DNA of 41,736 nucleotides from Ferroacidibacillus organovorans (GTDB lineage: Bacteria > Bacillota > Bacilli > Alicyclobacillales > SLC66): assembly GCF_001642725.1 (NCBI RefSeq), contig NZ_LSUQ01000022.1:1-41736 (forward strand), written 5' to 3'. Below are positions 1-8,018 of this stretch, in pieces. Within the stretch, counting starts at the first letter, position 1, and each line of letters starts with the position of its first letter. Below the pieces are notes generated by a model, which was given only the letters and a program-made list of their open reading frames with translations, ran no database searches and was not told the origin of the DNA. Position numbers and translations under genes: made by a program.

Positions 1-1
1 G

Positions 2-586
2 GCGTATCTGGACGCGGGATGCCGCAAACTCTATCTCTCTATGTTTTTCCTCTTTGCGGCAGGACACGTCAAACACGACATTCCATCTTCACTCCATCCG
101 CTGGTTACGCGCTACGGTGACGCTTCATTCTACATCGGGCCACCTGCGGGAAACGCCGAAGGAATTCTACAGGCGGCGATTTCACGCGTGCAGGACGCAG
201 TGCGTGAACATCCTGCACACAGTGACGCGACGGTTCTTTTGGTGGTGCGCGGAAGCAGCGATCAGGCCGCATGGGCAGACGTATTGCAGGTTGCGCGCGC
301 GCTGTCAGACCGACTTTCGCGTCCTGTGCTCCCGTGCGCGGTGGTCGGAGTGGGTCTCAGATTCAAGGATGCATTGTGCTTCGCTCGCAAAGCGATCATC
401 GTTCTCCCCTATCTCCTTTTCACAGGCAATGTCTTGCGCGAGATTCACGAGCTGTGTATTGCCGTACAGCGGGAGGGACGCATGCTCACGTGTACCAGTC
501 CTTTAGGTGGGCATCCGTTTGTTGAAGATTATTTCTATCAGCAGGCTACTTATCACGCAAATTTTGTGAAATACGCGATAGAATAG
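2..586 (+). CDS. Sirohydrochlorin chelatase/cobaltochelatase CbiX-like, 5'-truncated by window edge
   Basis: The frame is open to the window start (AYLDAGCRKLYLS precedes the first Met at 41), so the true start lies outside. The segment FLFAAGHVKHDIP matches the conserved region around the metal-binding histidine of CbiX/SirB chelatases. RGSSDQAAWADVLQVAR matches the second-half RGSSD motif, and VLPYLLFTGNVL is also typical. The family inserts Co2+ or Fe2+ into sirohydrochlorin for cobalamin or siroheme synthesis in the cytoplasm. The stop TAG at 584-586 is followed 34 bp later by the acetamidase start, so the two may be co-transcribed. No other cobalamin genes are visible. The family call is strong; the metal and pathway are not resolved. 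Confidence 0.8.
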   Translation, partial: AYLDAGCRKLYLSMFFLFAAGHVKHDIPSSLHPLVTRYGDASFYIGPPAGNAEGILQAAISRVQDAVREHPAHSDATVLLVVRGSSDQAAWADVLQVARALSDRLSRPVLPCAVVGVGLRFKDALCFARKAIIVLPYLLFTGNVLREIHELCIAVQREGRMLTCTSPLGGHPFVEDYFYQQATYHANFVKYAIE

Positions 587-619
587 ATGAATCAAAACGA
601 GTTTCGAAGGAGTGGGCCA

Positions 620-1525
620 ATGTTTGAGATTGCAAGCGACAAGCTTGTCTATGCACTGAGCCAGAATCATGCGCCTGTTGCGCGCGTCACAAACGGGGAG
701 ACGGTCGTCTTTCACACGTGTGACTGTTTTCAAAACCAGATCACGCACGAAGAGCAAGAATTTGGAACGCTCGACTGGGAGCGCATCAACCCGGCGACAG
801 GTCCGCTGTTCATTGAAGGCGCTGATCCGGGTGACACGCTGGCTGTCGAGATCCTATCCATTGACGTAGCCGAGCAAGGTGTGATGACCACAGGTCCAAA
901 CCTCGGCGTGCTCGGAGACGAACTCGCTGAGAACGTGATTCGCATGGTGCCCATTCGCGACGGTGTGGCGCATTTTTCATCTTCGCTGCGCATCCCGCTC
1001 TCTCCAATGATTGGGGTCATCGGCACCGCGCCTGCCGGCGCGGACGTCTCGTGTGGAACGCCCGGCGACCACGGTGGAAATATGGACTGCACAAAGATTC
1101 GCGCTGGCGCAACGCTTTTGCTGCCGGTAAACGTGCCGGGAGCACTGCTCGCGATGGGTGATCTTCACGCGGCGATGGCTGATGGAGAGGTGGCCGTCTG
1201 CGGCATTGAGATCGCGGGGAAGGTAACCGTTCGGCTGCATGTGATCAAGGGCAAGACGTGGAAACTGCCGATGCTGATTGATGCGGAGCATGTGATCGCG
1301 ATTGCGTCAGAGGAGCGCCTCGATGAGGCGGCGGAACGCGCGACGAAAAACATGGTGGATTTTCTCGAAGGCTCCTGTGGAATGGAACGCGCGGAAGCGG
1401 TGCTGTTGCTGAGCGCTGCGGGGAGTTTGCGGATCTGTCAAGTGGTCGACCCGAAAAAGACGGCGCGTATGGAATTGCCGCGCGTGTATGCAGAGCAACT
1501 CGGGTTTTCGTTTGCGAACGCGTAG
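620..1525 (+). CDS. Acetamidase/formamidase family protein
   Basis: This is a 301-residue protein of the FmdA/AmdA family, which hydrolyses formamide or short amides to ammonia and the acid. Family signatures seen are the N-terminal GETVVFHTCDCFQNQI, ATGPLFIEGADPGDTL, GTPGDHGGNMDC (metal/active-site region) and MGDLHAAMADGEV. The ATG at 620 is chosen because GAAGGAG (606-612) sits 7 nt upstream; an in-frame ATG at 587 lacks a comparable site. It follows the CbiX-like gene closely and is followed by a hairpin terminator. Substrate is not determined. It may be cargo of element 1. Confidence 0.85.
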   Translation: MFEIASDKLVYALSQNHAPVARVTNGETVVFHTCDCFQNQITHEEQEFGTLDWERINPATGPLFIEGADPGDTLAVEILSIDVAEQGVMTTGPNLGVLGDELAENVIRMVPIRDGVAHFSSSLRIPLSPMIGVIGTAPAGADVSCGTPGDHGGNMDCTKIRAGATLLLPVNVPGALLAMGDLHAAMADGEVAVCGIEIAGKVTVRLHVIKGKTWKLPMLIDAEHVIAIASEERLDEAAERATKNMVDFLEGSCGMERAEAVLLLSAAGSLRICQVVDPKKTARMELPRVYAEQLGFSFANA

Positions 1526-1562
1526 GTCATAGATCAGCATGTGCTTTTCATAGGGTAAAAGG

Positions 1563-1594
1563 GTAACGGTTGGTTTTCGCCGTTACTCTTTTTT
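1563..1594 (+). terminator. Rho-independent terminator after the acetamidase gene
   Basis: GTAACGG (1563-1569) pairs with CCGTTAC (1580-1586) across a 10-nt loop, followed by a T-rich run to 1594. It separates the acetamidase from the small ORF and recombinase 1. Confidence 0.75.
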
Positions 1595-1613
1595 CATATG
1601 AGGGGGAAGTGTG

Positions 1614-1817
1614 ATGGTAAACGAGAATCGCTTGACGCAAAAGGAGGATGAGGTGCGGAGTGAGGAAGCCTGCGCGAGGTTTCTGCGAGCGGAACAGTTT
1701 CGGGCGCGCTTTCGTGTGGAAGAGCAAAGCGGCGAGGCATCTCTTCAAGCGTTGCTTGAGTTACGCTTACAGCGAATCGTCGAAACGTGGCCTGCTGAGG
1801 AGGATTTGCGCGTGTAG
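1614..1817 (+). CDS. Small charged protein upstream of recombinase 1 (candidate accessory factor)
   Basis: A 67-residue protein rich in Glu and Arg (MVNENRLTQKEDEVRSEEAC...), predicted mostly helical with no membrane segment. AGGGGGAAG (1601-1609) precedes GTG 1611 and ATG 1614; ATG 1614 has the better spacing. It ends 51 bp before the recombinase 1 start in the same direction, so the two are probably co-transcribed. No family is recognised. Small proteins beside large serine recombinases often act as recombination directionality factors; that role is inference from position and size only. Confidence 0.6.
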   Translation: MVNENRLTQKEDEVRSEEACARFLRAEQFRARFRVEEQSGEASLQALLELRLQRIVETWPAEEDLRV

Positions 1818-1868
1818 TTAATGGTTGCAAAACGTTGGGGATGTGAACACGGCGGGAGGGAGACGCGG

Positions 1869-3392
1869 ATGCGCTGTGCGATCTATGCGCGGGTTTCGAC
1901 CGATCGACAAGGCGAGTCTGTTGACCATCAGGTTTCGCTCCTGCGCGAGTTTGCCAAACGTCGGGGGCAGGACTGGGAGGTTTTGGAGCATCTCGTTTTT
2001 GAGGATGAGGGGGTTTCGGCGACAAAGGTTTCCATTTGGACGAGACCTGCAATGAAGCGACTGATGGAGGCGGCGGAGCGGTCGGAAGTGGATGTTGTCT
2101 TGTTTAAGGGCATCTCACGTCTGGCGCGCAATACGCAAGAGGCGCTCGACGTCCTTGACCGTTTGCGCGCGCGCGGCTTGCGCGTGCTCTCTTACGAGGA
2201 GAGCTACGATTCGGCGAAGGAGAATTCGAACTTCATGTTCACGATGCACGCGGCCATCGCTGAGTATGAGGCAGAGAAGATCGGTGTGCGCGTGCGGCTT
2301 GGCAATAAAGAGAAGGCGAAATCAGGTCGCTGGGTGGGAGGGACACCTCCTGACGGCTACTACGTTGGGCGGGATGGTCATCTGGTGCCTGATGATGCGC
2401 GCGCGGGACTCATCCGTTCGATCTTTGAGCGCTATGCGTTGGATGGGTCATCGTGCGCCGCAATCGCTCGGGAACTGAATGCGCGCGGCGAGACAACGTC
2501 GACCGGGAATGGCTTCTCACAGACAGCGGTTGCGAGAATTCTTGACAACGAGGTGTACGCTGGACACTTGGTTTACAATCGGCGAACGGATCGCACCGTT
2601 CGCGATTACGACAGTGAGGTGCCCGGCAAGAAGAAAGAGCGGCGAATGCCGAATGTGCGGACAGAGTGGGTAGTGGTACACTGCGCTCATCCACCGTTGG
2701 TAACGCCGGATCTTGTGCAAATGGCACAAATGCGCCGCGGCCGTGTGCGCAGCCAAGCGCCGCGCACAACGCATTTGCTGACAGGAGTCCTCTCTTGCGG
2801 GCGCTGCCGCGCACCCTTGATCGCGCAGGTCAAACGCACGGCAAAGCGGGTCTATCGCTATTATGTCTGCCGCACGTACCACCAAGCGGGGAGGCAGGCG
2901 TGCGCGCAAGGAAGTGTCCCTGCGGATGATCTTGAGTCCTATGTGCTGACGCGCTTGTCTGAGCGCTTGCGCGAGGTGAGCATCAACGTGCTTGCACCCG
3001 CTTTGCAAAGCGCGTGCGCGCAAGGGGAGGAGCAGGCGAAACGCGAACGCGAACGCATCAATCGGCAACTCACGCGTCTGACGGACGCTTGGATTGCGGC
3101 GCAAGTCGATGATGTCCTGGCAGGTCAGGCCGCGTCTATTCGGGGGCGCATCGCGCGCCTGACGGCAGAGCGTGACGCGCTTTACAAGCGCCTGACGCAG
3201 GCGGGGTTGCACAGACACAAACGTGCGCAGGAGATCTATGCGCGGCTTGTCGATCTGGCGCAGGATGAACCTGCGATGAAACGATACTGGGTGCAAATGC
3301 TGATCTCGTCGCTCGTCGTGCACGATCGTACCCTCCTGATCCAGTACACGTTTTCTTCATCTGACGACACCCCGATCGATGGGAACGTTTGA
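1869..3392 (+). CDS. Large serine recombinase 1
   Basis: A 507-residue large serine recombinase. The N-terminal resolvase domain starts [14 protein letters not shown] with catalytic Ser10 in the YARVS motif. The helix region [20 protein letters not shown] and the YEAEKIGVR segment are typical. A recombinase domain follows ([10 protein letters not shown]...), then a zinc ribbon ([10 protein letters not shown] ... YYVCRTYH...QAC) and a coiled-coil tail. ATG 1869 is chosen because GGGAGGG (1854-1860) lies 8 nt upstream; an ATG at 1821 lacks this. The last codons run across the yhbH junction and the stop codon lies in host yhbH sequence, so excision would change this protein's C terminus. It presumably drives integration and excision of element 1. 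Confidence 0.92.
   Translation: MRCAIYARVSTDRQGESVDHQVSLLREFAKRRGQDWEVLEHLVFEDEGVSATKVSIWTRPAMKRLMEAAERSEVDVVLFKGISRLARNTQEALDVLDRLRARGLRVLSYEESYDSAKENSNFMFTMHAAIAEYEAEKIGVRVRLGNKEKAKSGRWVGGTPPDGYYVGRDGHLVPDDARAGLIRSIFERYALDGSSCAAIARELNARGETTSTGNGFSQTAVARILDNEVYAGHLVYNRRTDRTVRDYDSEVPGKKKERRMPNVRTEWVVVHCAHPPLVTPDLVQMAQMRRGRVRSQAPRTTHLLTGVLSCGRCRAPLIAQVKRTAKRVYRYYVCRTYHQAGRQACAQGSVPADDLESYVLTRLSERLREVSINVLAPALQSACAQGEEQAKRERERINRQLTRLTDAWIAAQVDDVLAGQAASIRGRIARLTAERDALYKRLTQAGLHRHKRAQEIYARLVDLAQDEPAMKRYWVQMLISSLVVHDRTLLIQYTFSSSDDTPIDGNV
3374..3385 (+). other. Right attachment junction of element 1 (approximate)
   Basis: Recombinase 1 sequence passes into the yhbH frame here: in the yhbH frame the codons TCG ATG GGA encode Ser-Met-Gly, matching the DTSGSMG metal-binding motif of YhbH proteins. 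The crossover core must lie near GATCGATGGGAA. The exact extent is unknown because the left junction is outside the window. Confidence 0.55.
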
Positions 3393-3733
3393 GAAATATA
3401 TGGCGCGAACGTTTTTCTTCTGGATGGTGCGCTTTTTGCGTACGCGCTATGAGAAGGTTGACATCCAATTTATCGCTCATCACACGGAAGCGCTCGTCGT
3501 CACAGAGGATGAATTTTTCACAAAGGGTGAGAGCGGAGGCACCATCTGTTCATCCGCGTATCAGACGGCACTCAATCTGATTGATGATCGCTATCCGCCG
3601 TCGCGCTACAACATCTACCCTGTGCACTTTTCTGACGGCGACAACCTCTCTTCTGACAACGAGCGGTGTGTGCGCCTCGTTGACGAACTGATGGGACGGT
3701 GCAACATTTTCGGATACGGTGAGGTCAATCAAT
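3376..3733 (+). CDS. yhbH: yhbH middle segment (sporulation protein YhbH, DUF444), interrupted on both sides
   Basis: This open segment encodes [16 protein letters not shown], then [42 protein letters not shown] and FGYGEVNQ. All are hallmark segments of YhbH/YeaH (DUF444), a VWA-fold protein made during sporulation in Bacillus and usually encoded near prkA and spoVR. The N-terminal half, ending in the DxSG part of the MIDAS-like motif, is missing and expected left of element 1. After 3733 the frame runs only 21 unrelated residues to a stop at 3798. Joining base 3733 to 7674 restores [15 protein letters not shown] in frame. It is not functional alone; function would need element excision. Confidence 0.92.
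3723..3733 (+). repeat. Left attachment core of element 2
   Basis: GGTCAATCAAT, identical to 7663-7673, lies in the yhbH codons for Val-Asn-Gln. It is the point where YhbH similarity stops on the left side. Confidence 0.88.
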
Positions 3734-3775
3734 TGAACGGCGTGCGCTCTCTCCACTCCTCATGGTTGAGATCCC

Positions 3776-5341
3776 CTAAAAGAGCAATTCGACATTGAGG
3801 CGTGGACATTCTCCGCCAGTGTCGTTCAGTGTGCGTGTATATTCAATTCTCCGCACGCTTTTGATCAACAACGCGCGCAGATCATCCCCCTTACACGAGA
3901 GGAAAAGGTGGGATGGCTCGCACCTCGCGCGCGCGTTAAGAGCTGATTTGGCGCGATTTGTTTTGTGGTTCGTTTCGTTTCGCTCTTGCTTTAGCGCCTC
4001 AAGGGATTCATTAGCCTGTCGCAGTTGCTCTGCCACTTCATCGTAGCGCGCTTGAAACTGCGTGCGCGTATACACTCCCTGTTCATACATCTCGCAGATT
4101 CGCTTCAATTGTTCTTCCCGTGCCTGGCGCGTCCGCGCAATGACGTGCGCGAGGGAATCAGAGACAGCAGTGAACTCTGTCTGTTCTGGGTTTGGCGTGA
4201 TCGCTACCCCGCGGAATTGATCCGAGAGCGCACGCTGCACAGCGTGCAGGACGAGTTCATAGCGAGCGCTGCGCGTCGGGCAACCTTTTGTGGCACAGCG
4301 CAGTGCATTGTGCGGACGATTTTTCACAGGTTGTCGAACCATGGCGCGCTTGCATGTTGCGCAAAAGATGAGGCCGGCGAGGGGATGGATCTTTTTTTTA
4401 TTGTTGGCTGAGGCACAGGTTGGCGGGCGCTTGGATTCGTTGTTGACACGCTCCCACGTCGCGCAATCTACGATGGGCTCGTGATTTTCTTCGCGAACGA
4501 TCCACGCATCTGGTTCCATCACAACGCGATGATAGCGGGCACGCTCCATCTCACGCACCTTGTGGCTGCGCACGCGTCCCCACACAAGCGCACCGCGATA
4601 GACTGGGTTCAAAAGGATAAAGCGCACGGTCGAAGGCGACCACAAAGCATTCCCCGATGGACTCGGCAACGCCATGGCGCGCAGGCGTTCCGCGATTGCC
4701 GATGGACCAAGGGAATTGCTTGCGAGCGCGTAGATCCACTTCACGACTGGCGCGGTCTGCGGATCGGGGATTAGCTTCAGTTCGTCTGTGCGCAGATAGC
4801 CGTAGGGAGGTCGCTTGCTGATCGAGCGCCCCGCTTTTACACTCTGTTCGCGGCCGCGCTGCATGCGCCGCGTGATTAACTTCAATTCACGGCGAGCGAG
4901 AAAGGATTCGAATTCCGTCCACTCCTCATCCAACTCATCACGCAGGTCGTAGATCTTGCGCGGCGTCACGATGCGCGTGCCGGAGCGCTTAAACGTCTCT
5001 TGAATCACACCCTGGTCGATCAGGTTTCCGCGTCCGAGACGGTCGAGATCCATACAGAGCACCAGGTCGTAGAGTCCATTGGATACATCGTGCAGCAACT
5101 GTTGCATCTGCGGGCGTTCGAGGATGTGCTCACCTGAGGCGATTTCTTGATACGCGCGTCTAATCTCCACGTCGTGTTGACCGGCGAGTTCGCACAGCGC
5201 GCGATGATGTTTGGCGAGCGTTTCGCCGTCTCCGCGCGCTTCGGCTTCGAGATCAGCGCGCGATTTACGCAGATAGAGCGCGGCGCGTAAACGCGGTGAA
5301 TGGACTTGTGATTCATGCACAGTCGTTTCTTTTATCGTCAC
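3776..5341 (-). CDS. Large serine recombinase 2
   Basis: A 521-residue large serine recombinase. The resolvase domain contains [13 protein letters not shown] with catalytic Ser27, followed by [17 protein letters not shown] and the arginine-rich [16 protein letters not shown]. The recombinase domain begins near [11 protein letters not shown] zinc ribbon is seen ([14 protein letters not shown] ... CATKGC), then a coiled-coil tail ([19 protein letters not shown]). The start is GTG at 5341 with GGAGGG (5347-5352) 5 nt upstream. The gene points to the left end of element 2 and its stop is 43 bp from the core. It is divergent from kimA across about 109 bp. Its sequence clearly differs from recombinases 1, 3 and 4, so the elements are not simple duplicates. 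Confidence 0.92.
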   Translation of the reverse strand: MTIKETTVHESQVHSPRLRAALYLRKSRADLEAEARGDGETLAKHHRALCELAGQHDVEIRRAYQEIASGEHILERPQMQQLLHDVSNGLYDLVLCMDLDRLGRGNLIDQGVIQETFKRSGTRIVTPRKIYDLRDELDEEWTEFESFLARRELKLITRRMQRGREQSVKAGRSISKRPPYGYLRTDELKLIPDPQTAPVVKWIYALASNSLGPSAIAERLRAMALPSPSGNALWSPSTVRFILLNPVYRGALVWGRVRSHKVREMERARYHRVVMEPDAWIVREENHEPIVDCATWERVNNESKRPPTCASANNKKKIHPLAGLIFCATCKRAMVRQPVKNRPHNALRCATKGCPTRSARYELVLHAVQRALSDQFRGVAITPNPEQTEFTAVSDSLAHVIARTRQAREEQLKRICEMYEQGVYTRTQFQARYDEVAEQLRQANESLEALKQERNETNHKTNRAKSALNARARCEPSHLFLSCKGDDLRALLIKSVRRIEYTRTLNDTGGECPRLNVELLF

Positions 5342-5361
5342 ATGAAGCCCTCCTTAGTGCA

Positions 5362-5389
5362 TTGCGCTTTCTATCCATTAGAGTATAAT
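5362..5389 (+). promoter_or_regulatory. Sigma-A-type promoter for kimA
   Basis: TTGCGC (5362-5367), a 16-bp spacer and a perfect TATAAT (5384-5389). It lies between the divergent recombinase 2 and kimA starts. No room is left for a full ydaO-type c-di-AMP riboswitch between this promoter and the start codon. Confidence 0.65.
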
Positions 5390-5450
5390 GAGTCACATTG
5401 AACTCGCAGAAGATCCGTCGATGTAAGAAATGATGGAGGCCTCTTATAAC

Positions 5451-7370
5451 ATGGCGTTGTTTCGTCCATGGCTCGATTCGGCAGTGATTACCCTTTCTGT
5501 CGTAGCCATTCTCTATGCATTCTTAAATTTTAATACATTCAAACGAGTGCTCGTCGGATCGCCCATGCGCACCCGCGAGCTACATTCAAAACATAATCGA
5601 CTCTTTTGGCTGATTGCACTACCGATTCTCGCTGCGGATCTTTACTCTTCAGTCGCGTACGGCCCGGAGGCCGGCATTGCGGAACTGACCGTCAATGCGC
5701 ACCTCGGCGTTGACGCCAAGTGGCTGATTCTCCCTGTCACCGGGGCTACCGTCTTGCTATTGATCATTCTTGTCACCTCGTACATCATGGGAGTCATCGC
5801 GTATCCGAACGGCGGTGGCGCGTATGCAATCTCCAAGGACAACTTCAAACGCCCGATCATCTCGCTCATCGCGGCCAGTTCCCTCTTGATCGATTATGTC
5901 CTGACGGTCGCCGTCTCGGTTACGGCAGGGATTCAGGCGATGGCGTCCGCCTATCCGGCGCTTGTTCCGCATGAAACGATCCTTTCGGTCGCATGCATTC
6001 TGCTAATCCTCGTGGTGAATCTGCGTGGTATCTCAGAGTCGGCGACGATTTTTGCGTGGCCGACGTTCCTTTTTATGTTCGCCATGATTTTCTTGATCGG
6101 AACCGGCTTTGTGCAAGAGTTTCATCACGGCTTTGTTCAGCCCGTGACACCGCCGTTTGGTACGCTTCCTAAAGCGCTCACCTCGCTGCTTTTATTAAAG
6201 TCATTCAGCGCGGCGTGTTCCTCACTGACCGGGATTGAGACGATCTCAAACGCGGTTCCGATTTTTCGCGAGCCGAAAACCAAAGGTGCAATCAAAGCGT
6301 ACATCGCGCTCGGCGTGATAACAGGGGTGACACTTCTTGGGTTCTCTTATCACCTTTATGTGAACGGGATCAACGTCATGCCAAACACGACGATGGAGTC
6401 ACAACTCCTGTCGCTCTACTTCGGCTTTGGCCCGATCTATCAAATTATCATCTGGCTGACGTTTATCGTGCTCATCCTCGCGGCAAACTCGACATTCACC
6501 GGATTTCCGCAATTGGCTGCGCTCGTCGCGGCAGACAGCTTTCTCCCGCGCGCCCTCATGCTGCGCGGAGATCGTCTCGGATACTCCAATGGGATGATCG
6601 TGTTGGCTGCGTTTTCCACCATCCTCGTTGTCGTTTTCAATGCACAGACCGATAATTTGATTCCTCTATACTCGATCGGCGTTTTCGTCGCCTTCTCTGT
6701 GGCACAGATTGGACTCGTGCGCTACTGGCTGCGCGAAAAGAAGGGTCGTTGGAAAACAAAACTGACGATCAACCTGATTGGCTCAATCGTAACCATGCTG
6801 GTGTCTGTCGTTGTCTCCGTGACAAAGTTTACGAGCGGTGCGTGGATCATCTTCATTGTTCTCCCGATTCTCCTGTTTATCGCGCTCGCTGTGCGCCGCC
6901 ACTATACGCAGATCGCGAACGAATTGCGGATTGACATGTCATGCATTCGCCCGGAATCACACCGTGTGATCACGGTCGTGCTGGTGTCTGGCGTCAATCG
7001 CGTCGTGCTTAACGCCCTTTCTTTTGCAAAGAGCATCAACAACGAAGTGATCGCGCTCTATATCGGCTTTGACGATGAATCGATCGAGCGCATCGAAAAG
7101 AAGTGGAATGAATGGGAGTGTCCCTGCCGATTGATCACCGTCAAAAGTGAGTATCGCTCGATTCTCTATCCACTGTCTCGCTTTATTGGGCGGCTGCAGT
7201 CGATGGAAGACGGGAAACCGGATCACGTTCATGTGATGATCGCCCAGTTTGTGCCTAAGAAGTGGTGGCACAACATTCTGCATAACCAGACGTCACTCGT
7301 GATCCGTGCTTGGCTTTTACGGCACCGGGATGTCGTGGTAACGACGATTCCCTATCATTTACACGATTAA
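5451..7370 (+). CDS. kimA: KimA-like potassium importer (APC superfamily)
   Basis: A 639-residue integral membrane protein resembling B. subtilis KimA (YdaO), a high-affinity K+/H+ symporter controlled by c-di-AMP. Segments seen include SSVAYGPEAGIAEL, AYPNGGGAYAISKDN, LLIDYVLTVAVSVTAG, LTGIETISNAVP, GDRLGYSNGMI and the C-terminal cytoplasmic domain ending KKWWHNILHNQTS...TIPYHLHD. About twelve hydrophobic spans precede that domain. An extra N-terminal hydrophobic span (residues 10-30) precedes the family core. ATG 5451 is chosen because GGAGG (5435-5439) is 11 nt upstream; ATG 5430 lies before the Shine-Dalgarno site. It is the main cargo of element 2. c-di-AMP control at protein level is possible but not visible. 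Confidence 0.88.
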   Translation: MALFRPWLDSAVITLSVVAILYAFLNFNTFKRVLVGSPMRTRELHSKHNRLFWLIALPILAADLYSSVAYGPEAGIAELTVNAHLGVDAKWLILPVTGATVLLLIILVTSYIMGVIAYPNGGGAYAISKDNFKRPIISLIAASSLLIDYVLTVAVSVTAGIQAMASAYPALVPHETILSVACILLILVVNLRGISESATIFAWPTFLFMFAMIFLIGTGFVQEFHHGFVQPVTPPFGTLPKALTSLLLLKSFSAACSSLTGIETISNAVPIFREPKTKGAIKAYIALGVITGVTLLGFSYHLYVNGINVMPNTTMESQLLSLYFGFGPIYQIIIWLTFIVLILAANSTFTGFPQLAALVAADSFLPRALMLRGDRLGYSNGMIVLAAFSTILVVVFNAQTDNLIPLYSIGVFVAFSVAQIGLVRYWLREKKGRWKTKLTINLIGSIVTMLVSVVVSVTKFTSGAWIIFIVLPILLFIALAVRRHYTQIANELRIDMSCIRPESHRVITVVLVSGVNRVVLNALSFAKSINNEVIALYIGFDDESIERIEKKWNEWECPCRLITVKSEYRSILYPLSRFIGRLQSMEDGKPDHVHVMIAQFVPKKWWHNILHNQTSLVIRAWLLRHRDVVVTTIPYHLHD

Positions 7371-7375
7371 AACAG

Positions 7376-7450
7376 GATAGACGGTAGCATGGCGCTCTCT
7401 CGCCACCGTTTACGGGAAAATAATCGGCTGCGCCGTTATTTTGAGATAGA
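7376..7450. repeat. Structured repeat, copy A (also at 28265-28340)
   Basis: About 90% identical to 28265-28340. It has two potential hairpins. In the first, ACGGT..GGCG pairs with CGCC.ACCGT around a 6-nt loop with a 5-nt bulge. In the second, AAAATAA.CGGC pairs with GCCG.TTATTTT around TGC. It sits directly after the kimA stop and may terminate transcription. Both copies lie near the right end of an intervening element. Confidence 0.8.
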
Positions 7451-7496
7451 GACAAGCGAGCCTCCCATATCGTTAAGAAGATAGGGAGGTGTTTTT

Positions 7497-7697
7497 ATGC
7501 CGTCTACGACGTACTACCTTGATCACGCGATCGTAACCATTCACGTTCGCTGCGAATGGAACGCAAAATCGTTTGATGGAGTGGTGGAGACTCCAATCTA
7601 TCGCACGTTTTGCGAAGCGGTGCGGCGTGTTGCCAGCAATGGACAGGCAGAGAGCCGGGATGGGTCAATCAATACAACCGCAGCTCCACGCTCATGA
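7497..7697 (+). CDS. Small protein at the right end of element 2 (candidate accessory factor)
   Basis: A 66-residue protein starting MPSTTYYLDHAIVTIHVRCEWN. GGGAGG (7484-7489) lies 7 nt before the ATG, so it is likely translated. No family is recognised. Its C-terminal codons cross the right attachment core (7663-7673) and end in host yhbH sequence, so its C terminus would change upon excision. Position, size and its own ribosome site make it a candidate directionality factor or regulator for recombinase 2; this is inference. Confidence 0.55.
   Translation: MPSTTYYLDHAIVTIHVRCEWNAKSFDGVVETPIYRTFCEAVRRVASNGQAESRDGSINTTAAPRS
7663..7673 (+). repeat. Right attachment core of element 2
   Basis: GGTCAATCAAT, identical to 3723-3733. 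YhbH similarity ([13 protein letters not shown]) resumes at the next base. Confidence 0.88.
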
Positions 7698-7816
7698 GCG
7701 CGTACCGTAACATTCGCTCGCCTCGCTTTCGCTGTGCGGTCATCAAGGATAAAGCGGAGGTTTACAAAGCGCTACGCACCTTCTTTTCCACTGCAGAAGG
7801 AGGGATCGTACCGTGA
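7674..7816 (+). CDS. yhbH: yhbH C-terminal segment
   Basis: It encodes (Y)[19 protein letters not shown]...[17 protein letters not shown], matching the YhbH C terminus (compare NRHSTLMSAY in B. subtilis YhbH). The stop TGA (7814-7816) overlaps the spoVR start GTG at 7813 as GTGA, which indicates translational coupling of yhbH and spoVR. There is no start codon of its own; it is the third exon-like piece of the gene after elements 1 and 2. Confidence 0.92.
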
Positions 7817-7991
7817 CACCAGATGAGATTCGCGAACTTGAGTCGTCGATTGAACGCATGATGGAGCTGGCGCAAGGGTTTGGACTTGACTTCTATGACA
7901 TGCGATTTGAACTGGTACCCGCCGACGTGTTATACACGTTCGGCGCGTACCAAGGCATGCCGACCCGCTTTTCACACTGGTCGTTTGGTAA
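7813..7991 (+). CDS. spoVR: spoVR segment 1 (N terminus)
   Basis: GTG start within AAGGAGGGATCGTACCGTGA, with GGAGGG about 7 nt upstream. The frame [20 protein letters not shown], then [23 protein letters not shown] and [12 protein letters not shown], is the conserved SpoVR N terminus. SpoVR affects spore cortex formation in B. subtilis and is often encoded with yhbH and prkA. After the core TTTGGTAA the frame continues only 10 unrelated residues to a TAG at 8020-8022. Joining base 7991 to 14982 restores [20 protein letters not shown]. Confidence 0.93.
7984..7991 (+). repeat. Left attachment core of element 3
   Basis: TTTGGTAA in the spoVR codons for Phe-Gly-Lys, repeated at 14974-14981. CTGGT lies 2 bp upstream at both ends. 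Confidence 0.85.
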
Positions 7992-8018
7992 GACAAAGCA
8001 CCATGTGTATGAAAAAAA

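Larger units (their letters stand above)
1..3385. mobile_element. Element 1 in yhbH (right part; left end outside the window)
   Basis: The yhbH reading frame begins abruptly at about 3376, directly at the 3' end of a serine recombinase gene. The N-terminal half of YhbH is nowhere in the window, so an element ending at about 3385 must extend left past base 1. Visible content is a CbiX-like gene, an acetamidase gene, a small ORF and recombinase 1. Whether the first two genes are truly element cargo cannot be proved without the left boundary. By analogy with elements 2-4 in the same operon this is inferred to be an integrase-driven intervening element. Confidence 0.65.
3723..7673. mobile_element. 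Element 2 in yhbH: recombinase 2, KimA transporter, small ORF
   Basis: It is bounded by an identical 11-bp sequence, GGTCAATCAAT, at 3723-3733 and 7663-7673, giving a 3,940-bp unit. Excision with one repeat retained joins FGYGEVNQ to [11 protein letters not shown], the normal YhbH sequence. Joining the element ends gives AGAGAGC (7649-7655) and GCTCTCT (3746-3752) placed symmetrically about ATCAAT with a central CA, as expected of a serine-integrase attP. The recombinase 3' end lies 43 bp from the left core. Confidence 0.9.

Noticed and set aside
1549-1557. Sigma-K-type -10 element (CATAGGGTA) upstream of the small ORF and recombinase 1
   Set aside because: It fits CATAnnnTA, but no convincing -35 was found and a terminator hairpin lies directly downstream; too weak to list.
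5340-5451. c-di-AMP (ydaO) riboswitch upstream of kimA
   Set aside because: Only about 60 nt lie between the likely promoter and the start codon, and the conserved core was not recognised.
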